From: Globodera rostochiensis
Lineage: Eukaryota; Nematoda; Chromadorea; Rhabditida; Heteroderidae
Direction of reading: 5' to 3'
DNA: 64,000 nt
NCBI GenBank assembly: GCA_018350325.1
Contig: JAEVLN010000005.1
Location: 3,544,142 to 3,608,141 of the forward strand
A model generated the notes under the pieces. That model worked only from the letters and a program-made list of their open reading frames with translations, was not told where the DNA came from and did not search any database. How positions within the stretch are numbered: position 1 is the stretch's first letter; each line of letters opens with the position of its first letter. Below, piece by piece: positions 55,263 to 64,000 of this stretch. The translations under genes were made by a program, and so were the position numbers.

Positions 55263-56261
55263 AGGACACTTCAGTGCGTGCCAGCAACTGAAAGCAGGGA
55301 GGCCAGATCACCCTCGAGAAAATATGGCAACGGGCTCTAAAAATATGGCATTTTTATGGCATCGAGGGTTCAAAAATATGGCATTTTTATGGCATTGAGG
55401 AATTTTCAAAAATGCAATTTTTTTTTTGAGAATTTGCTTCACTGTTGGGTGGGGGGGCGGGTCGGTGGTGCCGATAGGCGCCGCCGAGAAAATTTTGAAT
55501 TTTTGACTCAATTTGTTAACAGATTTGCAACCAAACACATCAAATTGTACGAATCAAAGACACTTTATTCGGGGAATTCTCATTTTTCCCTTAAAAATGT
55601 GAATTTTCACAAAGTTCAAAAATATGGCAAATTATGGCAAGTGTGGAAATATGGCAAACAATAAGGCAAATTCTCAAAATTATTGCATTTGCCTTAAAAA
55701 AGGTAATTTGAGCTCCCTGACTCTGAAGGTGATTTTAAAATTAAAAGCACAAAGTTGTCAATTTTGAAGAATTTCCGCAAGAAAAGCATAAAAATAACAA
55801 ATAGAACGCCAAAAAGCAATTAAATATTCAAATTGCAAGAAGCAAGGAGCACTATTTTCGGAAAATCCTTCATTTTCCCCGTAAAAAATGAGAATTTTTT
55901 ACCAAAGTCAAAAATATGGCAAAATTATGGCAAGTGTGGAAATATGGCAAAAAATATGGCAAATTTCCAAAATTATGGCATTTGCCATTAAATGAGGGCA
56001 TTCTGGCCTCCCTGACTGAAAGGCTATAATTTTTAAAACTAAAGCAACCGAGTGCTATCGACGGAAAGCTCTAAATGAGACGTATCATTAAAAAAAAAGA
56101 AGCCAAGCGTAATTAATTTTTAAAGTTTAGTGTAGAAAAACACCCAAAATCGAGGGGTTATTCAGCATTTAAAAGCTTAGAGCTTTCCAATGACTCTTGT
56201 TTGTTTGATTTGGTTGAGTTTTTTCAATTGCTGGCACTGAAGTGTCCGGCACTGAAGTGAT
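55263..56261. mobile_element. Fold-back element split by MITE (copy 2)
   Basis: As 48322-49320; nested MITE 55295-56014 with ACTGAAAG flanks. Confidence 0.7.
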
Positions 56262-56776
56262 GTGTACCGGCCTTTTTAGTTTTCGGTTTCGGTTTTTGAC
56301 CGACACCCGGTAAAACCGCGGCTTTTGTCAAACAATAGAGTGGACCCTTTTGATTTACAAATTCATAATTTTGGGTGAATTTTCTTAACAATTATCGTTA
56401 AAATCTGGAAATTTTTCCCCGGCAGGGACTCCTCCGATTCCTAAAAAAGATTCAAAAATTGATTTTCCATACCTCCTCCCCCAAAAAAGCCGGTTGGTGT
56501 GGCTAGAAATATTGATTAGTAGAGTCTATACAACAATTTGCATTTATGCCAAAATAAATGTTTATGTTTCCAAATTTAAAACGCTTTTAAAGTGTGTCCT
56601 TGTTTTGCTCATAAAAGAAATGGAAGGGGGAAAAATTAATTAAAGAATTACTGTAAGAAGAGCAATCAGTCAGTAGAAGGTAACAGCAAAAGATGAAGTT
56701 CAACTTTTAACAATTAAAGCAAGGAAGAAGCCCCAGTTTGGCCCATTTCACGGACACATTGAAATTGATCATTTAT

Positions 56777-57832
56777 TCAATTACTCCCCGAATTTGAATT
56801 CTCAAATTTCTTGAATATTTGCCGCGGCATCTCTTCCACAGAATGTCCATCGACAGAATTTGGATGCAATTGCGGTCGTTTAAATTGTTTTTTCCATTTA
56901 CACAAAGTGGCGCTTCCAATATTCAATATTTTGGCAATGTCCACGTCTCTAATTTTAGGGGTTTGGTCTTTAATTTCATAATAACGTTTCATTAATTCAT
57001 TTTGTTTGTTATGGGCGTATTTATTTGGTTCTGTAAAAGAATTTTAATTAATAAAAATATTTATAAAATTGGGCTCGAAAAACTCACTGGATTGGCCAAG
57101 TTCTTTTTTCCATTTGTAAATTGTTTTAAAATGGAGGCCCAACTCTTTTGCGACAGTTTTATCTAATTCGTGATGATAAGAGTTTTTAAATCCGTCCCGC
57201 TTTAACTCGGCTTTCATTTGATCAAATTTTTCTATTAAATTTATTCGCTTTGGATTACTTCGACTTAGGCCAAATTCTTTTTTCCATTTATATATTTTTT
57301 TGCGACTGACTTTCAAATGTTTACCAATTTTCTCCTCAATTTGAACCCATTCTTTTGCCGAATATTTTCCTTTTTGCATAAATTCGTCTTTCATTGCATG
57401 GAATTTGGCAATAATTTTACGTTTTTTGGCATTATCAGAGTGATCAGACTCTGTGAGAGGAGGATTCTGATCAGTTGAATTGGGTTCAATTTGTCCAGAG
57501 TGATCAGACAGAGGAGGATTCTGATCAGTTGAATTGGGTTTAATTTGTCCAGAGTGATCAGACAGAGGAGGATTCTGATCAATTGAATTGGGTTCAATTT
57601 GTCCAATTTGGGTGTTCTGCCGGTCGATTTGGTGATGGACATTTTGTCCAAAGTTTGTTGGCGCCGGCATTTTCAAATCTTCGGCTTCACCTTTGTCCCA
57701 CCAGCCGTCTCCGAATATTTCATCAAATGTTTTGAGTGGCAATTCCTCCAATTTTACTTTTACGGATTCGGCTTTTTCCATTGAATTTGATGCAAAGAAT
57801 GCCACCAAAATTAAAATCCAAAATTCTTTCAT
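56777..57832 (-). CDS. Secreted repeat/triple-HTH family protein K' (duplicate of K)
   Basis: Exons 57832-57088 and 57030-56777; the 332-residue translation is identical to gene K, including the compensated frameshift in the tail. The identity, down to introns and flanks, means either very recent duplication or assembly duplication of one locus. Confidence 0.85.
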
Positions 57833-59071
57833 CTTATAGTTAGGATAATTGGGTTGGGATTTATGAGAATATTTTGTAAATGAATTAAAATTACTAAAAT
57901 GGTGAATTGTTTAGCCCAAATAAATAAAATAATAAAAAAATCTTTTGGAGTCACTCAGAAAATCAATAATATGGCGTTTATTTTCTAAATTCTGCCAACC
58001 CTAATTTGGGGTTGCCAGCAACTATCTTTATACCATTCAAAAGCTTTTGAAAAGCGCTACATTTTATCTGCTGGACAGCAAAAGCCACCGAGTTACCAAA
58101 TTTTGCAAATTTTTGCTCCAATCGAGAAAGCATAACTCAATTCAAATTCATCGTAACGTTACGCACAATAGCTCACAAGAAAGCCGTGGAGCAGTGCCCA
58201 ATATCCAACACCAACTCCGGTTACCCTACTCACCGCTCGGGTACTGCTCAAAAAGTGAGGGGTTGTCAAAAAAAAAGGGCCAAAAAAAGCCGTTTTCCCC
58301 AACTTTCCAAGGACGGTTGATGTAATCTCTGAGGACTTTGTGCATGATGTGGCGTTCTTGAAGCTAACATAAAAAAGCTTAAAGAATTAAAGTGACCAAA
58401 ACTTGACAAGCCTAGCGCTTCTGCCTTGCAATGTGGTGTCCTCACGCGTAATAGATGTGTTTCTTTTTATATTCCAGTTTTCTTAAGGAATTTTCACAAA
58501 AACTCCGAATTTTCCTGATTTTTTGCAAAAAAAGTCTAAATTTTTGATTTATTACGAAAAATGGCGAATCTCAGCTCTAATTATCATCCTCAAAAGTGAA
58601 GGTGATTTTTGCAATTTGTAACAAAAATTGTGGATTTCTCGTCATGTTCGACTTGGCCCAACACTCAGAATTACAATAGAAAATCACCAACAACTTTTCA
58701 AAAGGTGAAAATTCGAAATTCTCTGGTGATACTGTATGTTTTGAAGCTGTTTTGGAATTGGAGGAGTCGGCGGTGCCGATAGGCGCGAAGCGAGCCACTA
58801 CCGTCCCGGGCCACTACCGTCCCGCCACTACCGTCCCGGGAAAGACAAATGGTTAGCTTAAGCTTGATCAAAGGTTCAGCATACTAAGTGCTTTCAAATG
58901 ATACCAAGAATGTTTGGTTTGGTTGACTTTGAACTAAGTTATAACGAAAAACTTGCCGGCGCCGAATCGTGCCGCGCCGAATCGTGCCGCGCCGAATCGT
59001 GCGCGCCGAATCGTGGTGCTCCGCCCCTACTCTTCGGGATTCGAACCCCAAACAAAGACCCTGGAGTGGAG

Positions 59072-59237
59072 TAGAGTGCGGCAAAACCGGATTTGCGGAT
59101 CCCGCTGCGGGATTGCAATTCAAAATCTCGTGCGGGATCGGATTTGCGGGATTAATCCCGCAAATCGCAAAAAATGCGTGATTGCGGCGCGGGATCCCGC
59201 AAAATCCCGCGCGGGATCAATCTCGCGCCGCACTCTA
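59072..59237. mobile_element. hAT-like MITE, GCGGGATC type (copy 2)
   Basis: As 52131-52296. Confidence 0.85.
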
Positions 59238-59310
59238 GAGTGGACCCATAGTGTGGCCTCAGCCTTCCATCTGAGAGCGCCAAGTGGCTACCTTATTTTT
59301 CCCAGATGCC

Positions 59311-59741
59311 CAGGGAGGCCAAATTGCCTTATTTTTAAGGCAAATGCCATAATTTTGGGAATTTGCCTTATTGTTTGCCATATTTTCACACTTGCCATAA
59401 TTTTGCCATATTTTTGACTTTGGTAAAAATTCTCATTTTTTACGGGAAAAATGAGAATTCCCGAAAAAGTGCTCTTTGATTCTTACAATTTGAAGTTTTT
59501 GGTTGAAAATCTGTTAACAAATTGAGTAAAAAATTCAAATTTTTCTCGGCGGCGCCTATCGGCACCGCCGAACCCTTTCCCCCAGAACTGAAGCAAAATT
59601 CTCAAAAAAACAAATGCTTTTTTGAAAATTCCTTAAGAAAACTGCCATAAAAATGCATATTTTTGACCCCTCGATGCCATAAAAATGCCATATTTTTGGA
59701 GCCGGTTGCCATATTTTACCGCAGTTGAGTTGGCCTCCCTG
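59311..59741. mobile_element. MITE with CAGGGAGGCCA ends (copy 2)
   Basis: As 52370-52800, with CAGATGCC flanks. Confidence 0.85.
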
Positions 59742-59748
59742 CAGATGC

Positions 59749-60038
59749 CGTAGAATCCGAATATGACATCGATTTAGACCAATTCCAAAAACCCGGACCC
59801 GAATTCGAACAAATTTCAAAAAATTCAAATTTCACATTTACTGCTCAAAGCCAAAAAAAGAGCAAGTTTGATGGGAAAATGGCCAGGAATTCTTGCAGTG
59901 AATAGCGATTGGTGCATTTTAACTCGATTTTGAGCAGTAAATGTGAAATTTGAAAAACTTGAATTTATTGGAATTTGTTCGAATTCGGGTCCGGGTTTTT
60001 GGAATTGGTCTAAATGGATGTCATATTCGAATTCTACC
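59749..60038. mobile_element. Fold-back element (copy 2)
   Basis: As 52808-53097; the following poly-C is a few bases longer. Confidence 0.8.
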
Positions 60039-60250
60039 CCCCCCCCCCCCCCCCAAACACCTTTTAGGTAATTGACTTTGAAAAATATTTTTATTTTTTA
60101 AAAAATGGGGGGGGGAGGGGGACCAGCCCGACTATTACTACCATTTGATTTTTTGTTTTAAAGGCTTGCTTATATGTACATCGTAATTTGATATTTTTTT
60201 GCTACAAGTTTGTCAATCTCAGACAACCAAATCAGTGCCTCCGGGGTAAA

Positions 60251-61513
60251 ATGGGCAAGGACTACTACAAAATTCTCGGCATTGCCAACGCGGCATCGGC
60301 GGCCGACATAAAAAAGGCGTACCGAAAAATGGCACTAAAATATCATCCAGACAAAAACAGCGAGCCGGGGGCAGAGAATCGGTTCAAGGTATGTATTATT
60401 AACGGGGCACAAAATGTTCAAAATAAAAAATTGAGCCAACCCCCAAAAAAAAATTGTTGCATTTGTATTTCAAAAAAAATGTTTTCGAGAATTCGTCAAA
60501 ATGAAGTTCAAATTCGGATTCTACGCCCTCCAATTCGGCAATGAAAAGTGTATCTGGCCAAATGTGTTGTGCAAAAAGGAGTTTTTTTTTAATATTATTC
60601 ATTTAGCAATAACATTTCTTAATAATCTTTTTCAATTTCATTTTTCTTGGGTGTCGACCGACGATTTTTCGCAAAACCATAGGGGGTGGTGGGGTAAATT
60701 TCAACCAATTCAAAAAACGGCTTTTTTGAGTTTTTATCACAAAAAATATGTATTTTTTTGTATTGTTCCTAACATAATTTTTGATTTAAAAAAATATTTT
60801 GTGATGAAAACCCAAAAGGGTCCCCCCCCCCCACCCCTATGGTTTTGCGGGGAATCGTCGACCCCCCCCCAGTCTAAACAAATGCCAAAATTATTTGTTT
60901 TATTAAAAGCTTTTTATTTTTAAAACAAAAAAAACATTTTTGTTTTATGATGTGGCGGAGGCATACGACGTGTTGTCCGACCCGAAGAAGAGGGAAGCGT
61001 ACGACATTTATGGCTCGGCTGGGCCGCAGTCGAATGGTCCCTGCGGCGCAGGCTTTGGATGCCATTACACTTTCCAGTCGGTTTTTGGCATTGGCACACC
61101 GTGCCAAGCATCGGGCATTTTCTAATGTGTCTAAAAGGGTAATAGTGCAGTTTGTACACCACCCCCCCCCTTTTTTTTTGAAAAAAAAAAGTTGAAAAAA
61201 GGTGTTTCTAGAGGGATTCGTGGGCGTATAATGCGAATCCGACACCTCCGTTCTGACCAAATCCGAACCTCGGACCCGAATTTGAACATTTTTGAAAAAA
61301 CTTTTTTTTTTGTTTTTTCAAAAAGGAGGGGGGGGGGGAGTACAAACTGAACTATTCGCCGTCCCGCTTCCGAATTTGGACATAACAAAACTATTGATTT
61401 TACGAATGGGGTGCAAAAAAAAAACTTTTTTTAGGGGTGACCCGATGCAAATGTTCGCACAAGCATTCCGCGAGTTCAATGGTGGCGCTGCTGGTGGTGG
61501 GCCAGAGGTATAA
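60251..61513 (+). CDS. J-domain protein, truncated (duplicate)
   Basis: Exons 60251-60388, 60949-61076 and 61435-61513; same predicted 114-residue protein and the same T at the intron-1 acceptor (60948). No further exons with DnaJ C-terminal similarity follow to the right, so the C-terminal domains were lost before the duplication. Confidence 0.7.
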
Positions 61514-61527
61514 AGCAAACGCCCTCC

Positions 61528-61860
61528 TCCCCCGGAAAATTGGTCACCAAGACGAATTTGGAAACTTATAACATTCTTCGACCTAAACCGATTTAGGTCG
61601 AACATAAGACCAAATGAAAGCCCGCGATGCGTTTGCCTTAACATTAAGCTAACGGTTTGCGATTGGACAAAGTTCAAAAAAGTTATGGCCGAAAAAGTGA
61701 AAAACTCAAAAAATGCCTTCTTTTTCTTTTTTACAGATTCTTTTGTGTTCAATTAATAATCAGATTTGTTTAACAAGATAGGATTCTATTTATCGAGAGC
61801 TTTCATTTGGTATTATGTTCGACCTAAACGGTTTAGGGTGGAGAAAGTTATAAAATCTGA
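61528..61860. mobile_element. Fold-back element crossing the duplication end
   Basis: Left arm GGAAAATTGGTCACC...GACCTAAACCGATTTAGGTC...AAAAAGTTATGGCC lies in the duplicated unit; right arm (ATTATGTTCGACCTAAACGG, GGAGAAAGTTATAAAATCTG) lies in unique DNA after 61715. In copy 1 only the left arm exists (54585-54771). Confidence 0.65.
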
Positions 61861-62118
61861 ATAGCAAAATGGTTGAAAAAAATGTATAATATCAAAATCG
61901 ATTCCATTCTAAGCTTAACGCACAAATTTGACAAAAAAAAACGCGGAAATCAAATTGAAGCAAAAAAAAAAAGCGTTTTTTACGCCAATTAATTGTTTTA
62001 TAGTACACACACCCCCCCCCCCCCATTAACAATAAAATGGGCTTCTTCCCGCGGGGCTGATAGAAGAAAGAAAATCAAATACATTCAAAAAGCAAATATT
62101 AATTTTCCATTCTAAAAA

Positions 62119-62322
62119 ATGTGTGTGCAGATTATTGGGGTGGCTGTGCTTGCTGGGGCAGCTTCAATGTTGTTCGGCGGCTCGCCGTCCGCTTATGTTC
62201 GAACTGCCGCAGGGGTTGTTGCCGTGGTCTCTGCGGTTGGTCAATTAATGAATGCCCTCAGGGGCCCCCATTATTTAGGGGCCCGGATTTTTAGGTGGCT
62301 AAAAAACTCGGTTTCGCTGTGA
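62119..62322 (+). CDS. Small hydrophobic Ala/Gly/Val-rich ORF, hypothetical
   Basis: MCVQIIGVAVLAGAASMLFG followed by a second hydrophobic run (AAGVVAVVSAVG) and a basic tail (GARIFRWLKNSVSL), 67 residues. The sequence before codon 4 (TGTGTGTGCAG) could equally be a splice acceptor and GTTGGT near 62240 a donor, making it an internal exon. The first part loosely resembles the small protein at 12.4 kb (AAIVGAVAGAA). Confidence 0.3.
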   Translation: MCVQIIGVAVLAGAASMLFGGSPSAYVRTAAGVVAVVSAVGQLMNALRGPHYLGARIFRWLKNSVSL

Positions 62323-62339
62323 AAAGAGTTATGATGTGC

Positions 62340-62595
62340 AAGGACGTAGCCAGCGGGGGGGGGGGGGGGAATTCCCCCCCCCCCCGAAATGGAATTTAAG
62401 AAAAAAAAAACAAGAGGGGGGGACCCTATTGTTTTACAATTTTTTGACTAATTTTTTTCCATACAAATTGCCATCAAAAATCAAAAAAATTTTCCCGGCG
62501 GCGCCTATCGGCACCGCCGGGCCGCTCATGGCGCTCGGATGGACCAATTTCCCCCTCCGAAATTTTTTTCTAGCTGCGTCTCTGATGAAGTGTTA
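62340..62595. mobile_element. Probable TIR element with poly-G/poly-C ends
   Basis: GGACGTAGCCAGC plus poly-G at left and CTAGCTGCGTCTC at right, a GC hairpin at 62496-62519. Target duplication unclear. Confidence 0.45.
62496..62519 (+). repeat. GC hairpin motif
   Basis: Perfect core copy, preceded by AAAAATTTTCC. Confidence 0.8.
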
Positions 62596-62640
62596 AAAGT
62601 TTCCCAGACTCAACCGTCCCGCTTCCAAAAATACATAGCA

Positions 62641-62781
62641 GGGGGGCGTATTTAGGATTTTGCCCTGGGGGGGGGGGGGGTACCGAAAAAAACCAATTAT
62701 TTGTAAAGAAATTAGTTAAAAAAACTACGCATTTTGCAAAACAAAAAATTCCCCCTGGGAGGGGCCCTAAATACGTGCCCG
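62641..62781. mobile_element. Short inverted-repeat element
   Basis: GGGGGGCGTATTTAGGATTT at left and GGGGCCCTAAATACGTGCCC at right are imperfect inverted copies around AAAAACTACGCATTTTGC. Confidence 0.6.
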
Positions 62782-62849
62782 ATCCGTAGTTTGAAATAGG
62801 TACTTGGAACCCCATAAAAAAACTGCTAAAAATAGACTCCAATCACTCA

Positions 62850-63542
62850 AATCATATACTAATTGGCTTTTCCTTTCGGCCTCTGAAGCATGAATCTGAG
62901 AAAGTTTGGCCACTCAGTTGTCGTCCACTGATCAAGAAATGTGTAAAAATAATGTATTAATAGCACCCAATTTAGCACTTGGAACGTGCCCGTCGCGATG
63001 AGCAAGGCCATATGTAGATAAATTTTCGGGCGCTCAATTGATGTTGGCACATTGTGCCGGAACGATAATTACCCATCATTTAATTCGATGATAATACACA
63101 CATAATATTATCTTATTATGTTAATTGGTGTTTTCAATTTTGTTTTATTGCGGCAATTTTTTCTTTTGTTTCAAAAGGAATTCCTTGCTACCCGCTCACT
63201 TTGAAAATGCTTAAAGCATACACAAAAAAAAAAATTCGGTTTCTATGGCAATTTTAATTACATTTTCTTTTCAAAGGAAAAAATGCAATAAAACGGAATT
63301 TTAGAGGAAGAATTTACACATTTTATTATATATTTACCAGTTTGTACATATAAAATAAGAAACAACACATATTTTTAGAATCTTTAGTAAAAAAGAAAAT
63401 GCCCCCCCCCCATTATATATAATATGTAAGTTCACACGTAAATATTTTTGATCATCGAGTTTTTTAAGCATTGGCCCATGCACATTCAATACATCTTTGT
63501 TGTTGTTGTTCGTCTTCTGTTCGTTGTTCCTTCCTTCCCCCT
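62850..63542. other. 3' flank of the right-edge gene, no supported gene
   Basis: A 63-residue minus frame at 62859-63050 is hydrophobic but unplaced. 63170-63440 is AT-rich and probably the 3' UTR/downstream DNA of the last gene. Confidence 0.35.
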
Positions 63543-64000
63543 TCACGCATCCGATCCGCCGCCATTCTGTTGCTGCTGCACCTCCGGCTCCGACGACGCC
63601 ATCTCTCCCGGCGTTGTTGTGTCCACGCTGCCGTCGTTGGCCACCTTGCGCTCCTCCTCCGCCACCTGTTCCGCCTCAACAACGCCGCTGACCTCGTCCA
63701 GTTTCTCCTACACAAATGTGGGGGAAGGGGAAGGGGCTTTTAGTGGTGGCATGGCACAGAGTTTCCATTTCCTTGAGACTTTTGAATTTTTGCACACATG
63801 CCCCGGGGAGGTTGTTTTTTTTTATGATTTAGTAAAGGTATATTTTGTTGACTGATCGAGAGGAGGACCTGCGGAATGTCCGTTCCGTCCAGTATGAAGT
63901 GAGCGTATTTGTCGGCCACCAAACGGCGCAGACGGTCCAAAGCGATGGAGGTGGTGGTGGTGGTGGTACTGCTGTTGCTGAAAATCGATTGTTAATCAAT
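63543..64000 (-). CDS. C-terminal exons of an unrecognised gene leaving the window
   Basis: Minus-strand exons 63977-63853 (acceptor GATTTTCAG; Thr/Ser run then LDRLRRLVADKYAHFILDGT and PQVLLSI) and 63704-63543 (KLDEVSGVVEAEQVAEEERK, an acidic tail, QQQQNGGGSDA, stop). Donor A|gtcaac and acceptor GGAG|AAA join in phase 1. GC-rich coding as in the 2-8 kb gene. Function unknown; the 5' part is beyond 64000. Confidence 0.55.

Larger units (their letters stand above)
54772..61715 (+). repeat. 6.94-kb tandem segmental duplication, copy 2
   Basis: Repeats all elements of copy 1 at an offset of 6940-6944 bp, including hairpins at 54869, 55463, 58768 and 59547. Confidence 0.95.

Noticed and set aside
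62859..63050. 63-residue hydrophobic minus-strand ORF
   Set aside because: Could be the tail of an old gene, but no exon boundaries, homology or start context support it.

Overview
The window is eukaryotic nuclear DNA, AT-rich, with short (about 49-60 bp) introns bounded by GT(G/A)AGT and TTTTACAG, many transposon remnants and long poly-C runs. The J-domain protein, the PGS1-type enzyme and the very short introns suggest an invertebrate. A plant-parasitic, cyst-type nematode is my best guess, because the main feature is an expanded family of repeat-bearing secreted proteins; that assignment is inference.

Layout. 0-8 kb: two ordinary multi-exon genes on the minus strand, the 5' part of a PGS1 homologue (phosphatidylglycerophosphate synthase, running off the left edge) and a large Gln-rich gene I do not recognise. 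8-14 kb: nested transposable elements plus one tiny three-exon gene. 14-58 kb: a cluster of eleven intact genes (seven minus/plus pairs and singles in mixed orientation) and several broken pieces of one family. Each member has an N-terminal signal peptide, an acidic Trp-rich stretch, a hypervariable array of 1-13 units built on IEPNSTDQ (nearly every unit carries an N-x-T glycosylation sequon), then two helix-turn-helix-like domains, a short phase-1 intron, and a third such domain. I know no characterised family with this combination. It is the best candidate here for an undescribed system: secreted, probably glycosylated proteins with transposase/homeodomain-like DNA-binding folds.

The cluster has grown by visible duplications: a direct 4.4 kb copy (18 and 22.6 kb genes), an inverted copy (34.7 and 39.4 kb genes), a dispersed inverted copy sharing flanks (33.2 and 46.2 kb genes) and a nearly identical 6.94 kb tandem duplication (47.8-54.8 and 54.8-61.7 kb). 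The tandem unit also carries a J-domain gene whose intron-1 acceptor reads AT instead of AG. 61.7-64 kb: element remnants, a small hydrophobic ORF, and the last two exons of a minus-strand gene leaving the right edge.

The non-coding DNA is unusually legible. At least ten elements have exact or near-exact 8-bp target duplications and TAGNG/CAGGG ends (hAT-like), and most are filled with degenerate copies of one short palindromic word that differs between families. A second class is fold-back elements with tandemly repeated ends. Both nest in each other, in tRNA-derived SINEs and in gene introns; one duplicated a 5' splice site. No tools were used: coordinates and translations were read by hand, and exon boundaries follow splice consensus and phase.
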